Assembly (NCBI GenBank): GCA_045531235.1
Contig: JAZSDQ010000062.1
Coordinates: forward strand, 1-53,009
Source of the DNA: RGIG5579 sp045531235
GTDB taxonomy: Bacteria; Bacillota; Clostridia; Oscillospirales; SIG627
Length of the DNA stretch: 53,009 nucleotides
Direction of reading: 5' to 3'
The notes below the pieces were generated by a model. It saw nothing but the letters and a program-made list of their open reading frames with translations, was not told the DNA's origin and did no database searches. This document shows positions 17,633 to 24,747 of the stretch, piece by piece. Numbering within the stretch: position 1 is the first letter of the stretch; every line of letters starts with the position of its first letter. A program made the translations under genes and the position numbers.

Positions 17633-18456
17633 AACACACCGCCAATTGTACAGGGGATCAATCCAACTACGACAATTGCTAAAAGAAGAACGCTTACAAT
17701 CAAAAACCAAAGGATATCATCAAATTTAAGTCGCATTACTTTCATGCGAGTTCTTCCCTCACCACCGGTGTAACAACGGCACTCCATAGCTACTGCAAGC
17801 TCGGTCGCACGGGAAAAAGCTGAAATAAAAAGTGGTATCAGAATTGGAACCAGAGCTTTTGCACGATGAAATAGATTGCCACTCTCAAAATCCGCGCCTC
17901 TTGCCTTTTGCGCGTTTATGATTTTTTCCGTTTCTTCAACAAGTGTGGGAACGAAGCGAAGGGCCAAGGACATCATCATTGCGAACTCATGCACAGGAAC
18001 ATGTATTTTTTTCAGTGGAGACAGAAGACTCTCCAGCGCGTCAGTAAGATCCATGGGACTTGTTGTATAAGTAAGCAAAACACTGGTGCCGGCCACGAGA
18101 GAAATAATGCGGAGAACCATAAAAAGAGCGCGCCAAAGACCTTCGGGATAGATATGGACAAAGTAAAAATCTACCACAGGCGTTTCTCCTGTTGTCCAAA
18201 AAACATTGATCAGAGCAGTAAACAAGGAAATAAAAATAATAGGTTTTAATCCCTTGATAATAACAGAAACGGAAATACCGGAGAAGAATATAAGAAGCGC
18301 CATACAAAGAGAGAGATACGCAAAAGTATAGAGATTGGTTGCAAAGAAAACAAGAACAACAAACTCAATCATCAAAAGAATTTTAAGTCTGGGATCCATA
18401 CGGTGAAGAATACTGTTTCCCGGAAAATACTGACCCAAAGTTATATCTTTAAGCAT
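17629..18456 (-). CDS. ecfT: Energy-coupling factor transporter transmembrane protein
   Basis: EcfT of about 275 residues is the transmembrane coupling subunit that joins the two EcfA ATPases to interchangeable S components for vitamin uptake. It starts with GQYFPGNSILHRMDPRLKI, typical of the family, has about five TM segments, and contains the ATPase-coupling segments with Ala-Arg-Gly (KARGADFE) and a second Arg-rich helix (SAFSRATELAVAMECR). AGGAGG lies 6 nt before this ATG; another ATG 3 nt upstream (18459) is equally in frame. It overlaps ecfA2 and truA. Confidence 0.95.
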   Translation of the reverse strand: MLKDITLGQYFPGNSILHRMDPRLKILLMIEFVVLVFFATNLYTFAYLSLCMALLIFFSGISVSVIIKGLKPIIFISLFTALINVFWTTGETPVVDFYFVHIYPEGLWRALFMVLRIISLVAGTSVLLTYTTSPMDLTDALESLLSPLKKIHVPVHEFAMMMSLALRFVPTLVEETEKIINAQKARGADFESGNLFHRAKALVPILIPLFISAFSRATELAVAMECRCYTGGEGRTRMKVMRLKFDDILWFLIVSVLLLAIVVVGLIPCTIGGVL

Positions 18457-19312
18457 CATTCTCCTCCTTCTTCAGCCGGACGAGCTCAAATACCGCATCG
18501 GATACGGTATGAACTGCATCAGATACAGGTAGGCCTTTTGCTTTTAAGAGTCTGAACAATTTTGTGATTTGAGGAAGAGCAAGCCCCGCGTCCTCAATTT
18601 TTTCGCCTTGAGAAAACACCTCTTCAACCGTACCATGAAGAAAAGCAGTACCGTCCTTTAAAACAAGAAGATCATCAGCAAAGCGGGCGATATCCTCCAT
18701 GCTATGAGAAATCAGAATGACAGTTTTGTTCTTTTCACGCTGATATGTTTTCAATCTTCCCAAAATTTCTTCTCTGCCACCGGGATCAAGCCCGGCAGCA
18801 GGTTCGTCCAGTACAATAACATCCGGATCCATCGCAAGAACCCCTGCTATCGCAACACGTCTCTTTTGCCCACCCGAAAGCTCAAACGGAGATTTCTCCA
18901 TCCAATCTTCGCCAACACCGGTAAAGCGCGCCGCTTCATCAACCATTTTTCGAATTTCAGCGTCACTTTTCCCCATATTTTTTGGGCCGAAGGCAATATC
19001 TTTATATACGCTTTCCTCGAAAAGCTGATATTCGGGATATTGAAAAACAAGACCAACGCGAAATCTGTGTGCAACCAAATTCTTTGCATCGCTAAAGATC
19101 TCTTTTCCATCCAAAAGGACGCTGCCACTCGTTGGGCGAAGAATGCCATTTAAAATTTGGGCAAGAGTACTCTTACCCGAACCGGTATGACCGATAACGC
19201 CGGTGATCCGTCCGGGAGAAAAAGAAATATCAATGTCTTTCAGCGCTGCTTTTTCAAAAGGCGTTGAAGGACTGTAAAGATAGGAAACATGCTCCAATTT
19301 TATTTCTGCCAT
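18449..19312 (-). CDS. ecfA2: Energy-coupling factor transporter ATPase EcfA2
   Basis: ABC ATPase of 287 residues, one of the two nucleotide-binding subunits of the group II ECF transporter. Walker A is GHTGSGKST, the Q-loop lies in FQYPEYQLFEE, the signature is LSGGQKRR and Walker B is VIVLDEPAAGLDP. The FQYPEYQLFE segment distinguishes EcfA2 from EcfA1. The ATG at 19312 follows the ecfA1 stop by 1 nt. No S component is encoded in the window, so it probably serves unlinked S proteins. Confidence 0.95.
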   Translation of the reverse strand: MAEIKLEHVSYLYSPSTPFEKAALKDIDISFSPGRITGVIGHTGSGKSTLAQILNGILRPTSGSVLLDGKEIFSDAKNLVAHRFRVGLVFQYPEYQLFEESVYKDIAFGPKNMGKSDAEIRKMVDEAARFTGVGEDWMEKSPFELSGGQKRRVAIAGVLAMDPDVIVLDEPAAGLDPGGREEILGRLKTYQREKNKTVILISHSMEDIARFADDLLVLKDGTAFLHGTVEEVFSQGEKIEDAGLALPQITKLFRLLKAKGLPVSDAVHTVSDAVFELVRLKKEENDA

Positions 19313-19313
19313 A

Positions 19314-20183
19314 TTACTCTTTCCCAAATAAACTTAGTATAAGCTTCGATGCCGTTTCAATATCAAGCACACCCTTAGGTAAATCAATACTTAAAAAATC
19401 AGGCGTCTCAGAAATAAGATGCAAGAACTCCGTGGTTTGAGGGGCATCTAATCCCAAAGCATGTAAAAACGGCACGTCAGAAAAAATTTCTTGCGGAACA
19501 CCGTCCTTTACTACCTTACCGCCATCCATAACAATTACTCGATCTGCCATAACGGCTTCATCCATGTGATGGGTAATCAAAACAATCGTTATTTTTTTAT
19601 CACGATTCAAATGAAGAATCGTATCCATAATATCTCGCCTGCCTTGTGGGTCCAACATAGCAGTAGATTCATCAAAAAGAATACACTCGGGCATCATCGC
19701 AAGAATTCCAGCAATAGCTATACGCTGTTTCTGACCACCTGACAATTTATGGGGTGCGTGACGGGAAAAATCTTTCATTCCCACCGTTTCTAAGGCACAA
19801 TCAACACGGCGGCGAATCTCATCAGGCGCTATACCTAGATTTTCGGGTCCAAACGCAACATCTTCTTCCACCAAATTGGAAACCAGCTGATTATCAGGGT
19901 TTTGAAAAACCATGCCAACGCGCTTGCGTATAGGAAGGAGATTCTCTTCTGCAGCTGTTGAAATACCACACACCGTTACACTACCGGAATCCGGTATAAG
20001 AATACCATTCATCAGCTTTGCCAATGTACTTTTTCCGCTTCCGTTGCGCCCGAGAATAGCGACGAAACTCCCTTTTTCAATGGTAAGAGAGACATCGCTG
20101 ACCGCACGTGTCTGTTCATCACCCTTTTCTGTTTCATAACGAAAGGATACATTATCGCAACAAATGATCGGTTCGGTTTTCAA
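19314..20183 (-). CDS. ecfA1: Energy-coupling factor transporter ATPase EcfA1
   Basis: ABC ATPase of 289 residues, the partner of EcfA2. Walker A is GRNGSGKST, the Q-loop reads FQNPDNQLV, the signature is LSGGQKQR and Walker B is CILFDESTAMLDP, in which the usual DEPT is DEST. The start is a TTG at 20183: AAAGGAG lies 7 nt upstream, while the only nearby ATG runs into a stop after two codons. The longer in-frame extension to 20219 overlaps the methyltransferase and has no similarity. Confidence 0.93.
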   Translation of the reverse strand: MKTEPIICCDNVSFRYETEKGDEQTRAVSDVSLTIEKGSFVAILGRNGSGKSTLAKLMNGILIPDSGSVTVCGISTAAEENLLPIRKRVGMVFQNPDNQLVSNLVEEDVAFGPENLGIAPDEIRRRVDCALETVGMKDFSRHAPHKLSGGQKQRIAIAGILAMMPECILFDESTAMLDPQGRRDIMDTILHLNRDKKITIVLITHHMDEAVMADRVIVMDGGKVVKDGVPQEIFSDVPFLHALGLDAPQTTEFLHLISETPDFLSIDLPKGVLDIETASKLILSLFGKE

Positions 20184-20187
20184 GCCA

Positions 20188-21060
20188 TTACTCCTTTTCC
20201 CAACGAGTAGCAAAGCCACAAGGCAGACACTTACCCGTGCTCTCTACAAAAAGTCCAACCTCATCGGAGGTAATCGTGCCTCCGAAGCGGCTCTTTACTT
20301 CTTCATTGACTAAATAAGACACTGCACTGCCGGATAATCCCGTAGTGTATGAATTAACAAGGTAAAACAACGGGTCATCGCTCAGAATAGCAGCAGTTTC
20401 TCGAATCAAATCATGAATGCTATCTTCGAGATGCCACATTTCCCCTTTTGGACCACGGCCGTACGAAGGAGGATCCATCACTATACCGTCGTAACGATTG
20501 CCACGGCGAGCCTCTCTCTGAACAAATTTCAATGCATCATCAACAAGATATCGGCAAGGAGCAGATTCCATTCCCGAGAGCTTCATATTTTCCTTCGCCA
20601 TAGCGACCATATTTTTCGCAGCATCAACGTGTGCAACGTGAGCCCCCCCTTTTGCAGAGGCAAGGCTCGCACCACCGGTGTATGCAAAGAGATTCAACAC
20701 ACGAACCTCTTTCCCTTCTTCGCGGCGTCTTCTGCAGAGTGCTTCCATCCATTTCCAGTTGGAAGCCTGTTCGGGAAAAACTCCCGTATGTTTAAATCCC
20801 ATAGGTTTTACGTGGAAAGACAAATCTGCAATATTACATTTCCATGATGAAGGTAATTTATTCTCGCTCCAAGCGCCACCGCCGGATTTGCTACGCGTAT
20901 AGACCGCATCCGCCTTGTTCCAGTCGGGATGTCTGCGTATACCTTTCCATACCACTTGAGGGTCGGGACGAATCAGCGTATATTTTCCCCAACGTTCCAG
21001 ACGCTCTCCGTCAGAGCAGTCCAGAAGATGGTAATCACCTAAATTTTCCAAATACCACAT
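20188..21060 (-). CDS. Class I SAM-dependent methyltransferase (RlmI/RlmK-like)
   Basis: A 290-residue methyltransferase of the rRNA cytosine/guanine type. The SAM-binding segment is VLNLFAYTGGASLASAKGGA, with catalytic motif VMDPPSYGRG and a conserved GVFPEQASNWKW region. It has no PUA domain at the N-terminus, unlike full RlmI. The start overlaps the ruvB stop (TAATG). Substrate is unknown; rRNA is the best guess from family. Confidence 0.82.
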   Translation of the reverse strand: MWYLENLGDYHLLDCSDGERLERWGKYTLIRPDPQVVWKGIRRHPDWNKADAVYTRSKSGGGAWSENKLPSSWKCNIADLSFHVKPMGFKHTGVFPEQASNWKWMEALCRRRREEGKEVRVLNLFAYTGGASLASAKGGAHVAHVDAAKNMVAMAKENMKLSGMESAPCRYLVDDALKFVQREARRGNRYDGIVMDPPSYGRGPKGEMWHLEDSIHDLIRETAAILSDDPLFYLVNSYTTGLSGSAVSYLVNEEVKSRFGGTITSDEVGLFVESTGKCLPCGFATRWEKE

Positions 21061-22136
21061 TATTTTTCTCCGGAGTCTTCAATATCCATAGTCATTTGTT
21101 CATCACCTGAAATCGGTATTCCGAGGTGACGATATGCATGTGGAGTTACACATCTCCCCCTTGGGGTGCGCGAAAGAAAGCCGATCTGCATCAAATACGG
21201 CTCGTAAACATCTTCAATGGTAACCGCTTCTTCGCCTATAGTTGCAGAAAGGGTTTCCAAGCCCACGGGACCACCGGAAAAGTTAAGAATAATTGCCGTA
21301 AGAAGCTTTCTGTCAATCTGATCTAACCCAAGACTGTCAACCTCAAGACGATCAAGAGCCAATTTTGCAATTTCATTGGTAATAACACCATTGCCTTTTA
21401 CCATTGCAAAATCACGTACTCGCTTCAAAAGCCTGTTCGCAATACGAGGCGTTCCGCGGCTTCTGCCTGCAATTTCAAGGGCGCCTTCAGATTCTATGGG
21501 GATCTGTAAAATCCCCGCAGAACGAGTTACAATAGAAGCCAATTCTTTGTTGGTATAAAGCTCAAGGCGCATCAGCATACCAAAACGATCTCTTAAGGGT
21601 GAAGATAACGAGCCTGCTCTTGTAGTTGCGCCAATAAGAGTAAACTTCTCCAAGGGAATGCGAATACTTCTCGCTGCAGGTCCTTGCCCCATAATAATAT
21701 CAAGGGCAAAATCTTCCATCGCAGGGTAAAGAATCTCCTCAACGGCACGGGAAAGACGGTGAATTTCATCAATAAAGAGCTCGTCTCCCGCAGAGAGTGA
21801 TGAAAGAATTGCTGCAAGATCACCGGGTTTTTCAATGGCAGGACCGGAAGTAATTTTAATATTTACTCCCATTTCGTTAGCAATAATATGGGAAAGCGTG
21901 GTTTTACCCAAACCGGGAGGTCCATAGAGCAAAATATGATCAAGCGCTTCACCGCGAAGTTTCGCAGCTTGAATAAAAACTTTCAAATTCTCTTTAATTT
22001 TCTCTTGACCTACGTAGTCTGAAAGAGTTTGAGGCCGCAGAGAATTTTCTTCCCCAAACTCCTCCGTAGCATCTGCAGGGGTGAATGTTGCAGAAACGAT
22101 TCGGTTTTCAAAATCAGTTTCAAATTCCTGTGACAT
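21060..22136 (-). CDS. ruvB: Holliday junction branch migration DNA helicase RuvB
   Basis: AAA+ motor of 358 residues that drives branch migration with RuvA. It has Walker A GPPGLGKTT, Walker B FIDEIHRL, sensor 1 GATTRAGSLSSPLRDRFG, and the C-terminal winged helix ending in LMQIGFLSRTPRGR. The length is normal. It lies 2 nt after ruvA. Confidence 0.98.
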   Translation of the reverse strand: MSQEFETDFENRIVSATFTPADATEEFGEENSLRPQTLSDYVGQEKIKENLKVFIQAAKLRGEALDHILLYGPPGLGKTTLSHIIANEMGVNIKITSGPAIEKPGDLAAILSSLSAGDELFIDEIHRLSRAVEEILYPAMEDFALDIIMGQGPAARSIRIPLEKFTLIGATTRAGSLSSPLRDRFGMLMRLELYTNKELASIVTRSAGILQIPIESEGALEIAGRSRGTPRIANRLLKRVRDFAMVKGNGVITNEIAKLALDRLEVDSLGLDQIDRKLLTAIILNFSGGPVGLETLSATIGEEAVTIEDVYEPYLMQIGFLSRTPRGRCVTPHAYRHLGIPISGDEQMTMDIEDSGEK

Positions 22137-22138
22137 GT

Positions 22139-22741
22139 TTATTTATCTCCCATTGATTTCAATGCAAGTCGGATCAAATCCTGAAGACCGCTCGCTTTAT
22201 CGGCAACAGCGCGTACAGCGCTTGCAGCCGTCTGAGGCTGATAACCAAGTACCACAAGAGCATTTACTGCTTCGGAAAATTCAGAAGATTGATTTGCCGG
22301 AGCACTGCCCGCTGTAACCGCTGAAACAGTAGTTTTGCCAACTTTATCCTTTAACTCAAGAATAACTTTCTGTGCACCTTTCATTCCAATGCCTTGGGCA
22401 GCAGTCAATGCCTTGGCATCTCCGGATAAAATACACATAGTCAATTCTTCAGGATCCAAAGCTGAAAGAATAGAAATCGCCGCTTTGGGGCCAATACCGG
22501 AAACAGCAATCAGCATTTCAAAAAAACTGCGCTCATACTCTGTAGAAAATCCAAAGAGCTCCATCGTCGCTCTATCAGAAGACCCCATATTGAGGTAGGT
22601 GTAAATCTTGGCATCTTTCTGACCTGAAAGTTTGCCTGCAGTCTTAGCGGAGATCGTAAGAAACCAACCAATACCATGCGTATCAATCACGCATTTATTT
22701 TGACCAATGGCTTGAATGGCGCCGAATAAATAATCAAACAT
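22139..22741 (-). CDS. ruvA: Holliday junction branch migration protein RuvA
   Basis: RuvA of 200 residues binds four-way DNA junctions as a tetramer. It has the OB fold at the N-terminus (MFDYLFGAIQ), the helix-hairpin-helix pair (AVSGIGPKAAISILS and AAQGIGMKGAQKVILELKDK), and a C-terminal domain III that contacts RuvB (EAVNALVVLGYQPQTA). It immediately follows ruvC with no spacer. Confidence 0.97.
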   Translation of the reverse strand: MFDYLFGAIQAIGQNKCVIDTHGIGWFLTISAKTAGKLSGQKDAKIYTYLNMGSSDRATMELFGFSTEYERSFFEMLIAVSGIGPKAAISILSALDPEELTMCILSGDAKALTAAQGIGMKGAQKVILELKDKVGKTTVSAVTAGSAPANQSSEFSEAVNALVVLGYQPQTAASAVRAVADKASGLQDLIRLALKSMGDK

Positions 22742-23266
22742 TTATTTTCCTCCTGTTTTTTTGGAGTCGGATACCGTATGTAACCGAGCAATTTTGGATG
22801 AAGAACGGTAGCCGTGTGTCAAAGCAATTGCCAGTGCATCTGCGGCGTCGTCTGGCCGAGGAACACCGGGCAAACGAAAAAGAATGCGAACCATTTCCAT
22901 GACCTGATGTTTTTCTGCCCTTCCATAGCCGACAACGGACTGTTTTACCTGCAAAGGAGTGTACTCAAAAATTGGAAGCCTTCTTTCCTCCGCAGCAAGA
23001 AGAATCACACCTCTTGCCTGAGCAACATTGATAACTGTTTTTTGGTTATTCGCGAAAAATAGTTCTTCAATGGCAAGCGCATCGGGACGATATGTTTCAA
23101 TCAATGAAACAATGCTATCGTGAATATGCTTAATGCGAGCCTCAACACGTTGGCCTTTTGCAGTTTCAATCACACCGCAATTTAGATACTCGAAGCGGTC
23201 GTTTTCTTTTTTACACACACCAAAACCTGTCGTGGCAATGCCGGGATCAATTCCCAAAATGACCAT
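22742..23266 (-). CDS. ruvC: Holliday junction resolvase RuvC
   Basis: RuvC of 174 residues is the endonuclease that cuts Holliday junctions symmetrically. The acidic active-site residues are in GIDPGIATTGFGV (Asp7), AIEELFF and PDDAADALAIALTH. It is the first gene of the 16-gene minus-strand run and lies behind promoter 23327-23355. Confidence 0.97.
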   Translation of the reverse strand: MVILGIDPGIATTGFGVCKKENDRFEYLNCGVIETAKGQRVEARIKHIHDSIVSLIETYRPDALAIEELFFANNQKTVINVAQARGVILLAAEERRLPIFEYTPLQVKQSVVGYGRAEKHQVMEMVRILFRLPGVPRPDDAADALAIALTHGYRSSSKIARLHTVSDSKKTGGK

Positions 23267-23326
23267 ATTACCCTCGCTTCCTGAAGAAACAGAAACCTAA
23301 AATAAGAAAAAATATATTATCATCAT

Positions 23327-23355
23327 ACTTTACCACAATTTGGCGGCAAAGTCAA
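23327..23355 (-). promoter_or_regulatory. Promoter for ruvC and the downstream run
   Basis: On the minus strand, TTGACT (23355-23350), a 17-nt spacer and TAAAGT (23332-23327), about 60 nt before the ruvC start. This may drive up to 15.6 kb of tightly spaced genes. No LexA box was recognised. Confidence 0.7.
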
Positions 23356-23455
23356 TTCTATTAGTATATTTTTAAGTAATCTTTAACTTGAAATTTTCGG
23401 TTTATCTTTTATATATTTTAATTATATGTTTTTTTATAAACTTATTTGGAATTAC

Positions 23456-23484
23456 TTGACAGAAAATTATGCTCGTGCTAGAAT
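23456..23484 (+). promoter_or_regulatory. Promoter of fba
   Basis: TTGACA (23456-23461), a 17-nt spacer and TAGAAT (23479-23484), followed by an AAGGAG ribosome site about 8 nt before the fba start. A near-consensus promoter suits a highly expressed glycolytic gene. Confidence 0.85.
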
Positions 23485-23529
23485 TAGTTGGTTATTTGGA
23501 TCACCAAAAAAGAATGAAGGAGAAATACT

Positions 23530-24498
23530 ATGGCACTTGTAAACACAAAAGAAATGTTCGCGAAGGCCTACAACGGCGGTTACGCCATTGGCGCTTTCAA
23601 CGTAAACAACATGGAGATCGTTCAGGGTATTACCGAAGCATGCGCTGAAGAAAATTCCCCCGTTATCCTCCAGGTTTCCAAGGGAGCAAGAGCTTATGCA
23701 AACCATACCTACCTTGTAAAGCTCGTTGAGGCTGCTATTCAGGAATGCCCCAACATCCCGATTGCACTTCACCTTGACCACGGTGACAGCTTTGAAACCT
23801 GCAAATCTTGTATCGACGGTGGTTTCACCTCCGTTATGATTGATGCTTCTTCCAAGCCCTTTGAAGAAAACATCGAAATTACCCGAAAGGTTGTTGAATA
23901 TGCACACGCTCGTGGTGTCGTTGTAGAAGCTGAGCTCGGTAGCCTTGCAGGCATCGAAGATGAAGTTAAGGTTGCTGCCGAAGCTGCATCTTACACCAGA
24001 CCCGAAGAAGTAGAAGAATTCGTTACAAAAACCGGTTGTGATTCTCTTGCAATCGCCATCGGTACCAGCCACGGCGCATACAAATTCACTCCCGAGCAGT
24101 GCACCGTAAACGAGCAGGGCATCCTCGTTCCCCCCGCTCTCCGTTTTGACGTTCTGGAAGAAGTTACCCGTCGCCTTCCCGGCTTCCCCATCGTTCTTCA
24201 CGGTTCTTCCTCCGTTCCTCAGGAATATGTTAAGATGGTTAACGAAAATGGCGGTAAAATGCCCAATGCAATCGGTGTTCCCGAAGAGCAGCTCCGCAAG
24301 GCAGCTTCTCTCTCCGTCTGCAAGATCAACATTGACTCCGACCTCCGTCTTGCAATGACCGGTACCATTCGTAAGTTCTTCAACGATGAACCCTCTAAGT
24401 TTGACCCCAGAGAATATCTGAAGCCCGCAAGAGCAAACATCAAAGAGATCGTTCGTCACAAGCTGATCAACGTACTCGGTTGCGCAGGCAAAGCTTAA
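23530..24498 (+). CDS. fba: Class II fructose-1,6-bisphosphate aldolase
   Basis: Zinc-dependent glycolytic aldolase of 322 residues that splits fructose-1,6-bisphosphate to DHAP and glyceraldehyde-3-phosphate. Metal and catalytic motifs are visible: ALHLDHGDSFE (metal His and catalytic Asp), VEAELGSLAGIEDE and IVLHGSSSVPQE. The insertion HGSSSVP..ENGGKMPNAIGVPEEQL puts it in the Clostridial long form. Its codon use is clearly biased to C-ending codons compared with neighbours, consistent with high expression. It is a single-gene unit, with a strong promoter upstream and a strong terminator after it. Confidence 0.96.
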   Translation: MALVNTKEMFAKAYNGGYAIGAFNVNNMEIVQGITEACAEENSPVILQVSKGARAYANHTYLVKLVEAAIQECPNIPIALHLDHGDSFETCKSCIDGGFTSVMIDASSKPFEENIEITRKVVEYAHARGVVVEAELGSLAGIEDEVKVAAEAASYTRPEEVEEFVTKTGCDSLAIAIGTSHGAYKFTPEQCTVNEQGILVPPALRFDVLEEVTRRLPGFPIVLHGSSSVPQEYVKMVNENGGKMPNAIGVPEEQLRKAASLSVCKINIDSDLRLAMTGTIRKFFNDEPSKFDPREYLKPARANIKEIVRHKLINVLGCAGKA

Positions 24499-24510
24499 TC
24501 ATAGCAACAA

Positions 24511-24536
24511 AAAACGCCGCAGTTGCGGCGTTTTTT
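24511..24536 (+). terminator. fba terminator
   Basis: Stem AACGCCGCA / TGCGGCGTT with a 2-nt loop, followed by TTTTT and ATTG. It lies 15 nt past the fba stop. Confidence 0.9.
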
Positions 24537-24541
24537 ATTGA

Positions 24542-24580
24542 AAAAAAGTATCCACCCGAATATCGGGTGGATACTTTTTT
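24542..24580. terminator. Bidirectional terminator between fba and the feo operon
   Basis: Perfect 18-bp stem, AAAAAAGTATCCACCCGA against its complement with an ATA loop. A- and T-tracts on both sides make it work on either strand. It overlaps the last two bases of the stop codon of the Cys-rich FeoB partner. Confidence 0.9.
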
Positions 24581-24728
24581 AATCCCTTTTTTTGGGGTGA
24601 CACAAATCTTTCTTTGCACATTCGGAGCAGCCGCAGGAGCAAGACCCGCTTTTGCGTTTTTTAATCATAGATCTGATTACGAAAAAGCAAATAACTGCAA
24701 TAACTGCAATAACAATGAAATCTCCCAT
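24579..24728 (-). CDS. FeoB-associated Cys-rich membrane protein
   Basis: A 49-residue protein. An N-terminal TM helix (GDFIVIAVIAVICFFVIRSM) is followed by a basic segment and a cysteine cluster SCSCGCSECAKKDLC (six Cys, about residues 30-43), then a charged tail ending RD. This is the pattern of the small FeoB-associated Cys-rich family encoded after feoB in many Firmicutes, which may take the place of FeoC; its role is unproven. AGGAG lies about 6 nt before ATG. It is 19 nt downstream of feoB and closes the operon. Confidence 0.88.
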   Translation of the reverse strand: MGDFIVIAVIAVICFFVIRSMIKKRKSGSCSCGCSECAKKDLCHPKKRD

Positions 24729-24747
24729 TTCAACTCCTCAAATAAAA

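Noticed and set aside
23467..24459. 330-codon minus-strand open frame opposite fba
   Set aside because: It is antisense to a highly codon-biased glycolytic gene; such bias creates long antisense frames. It has no promoter, ribosome site or recognisable domain.
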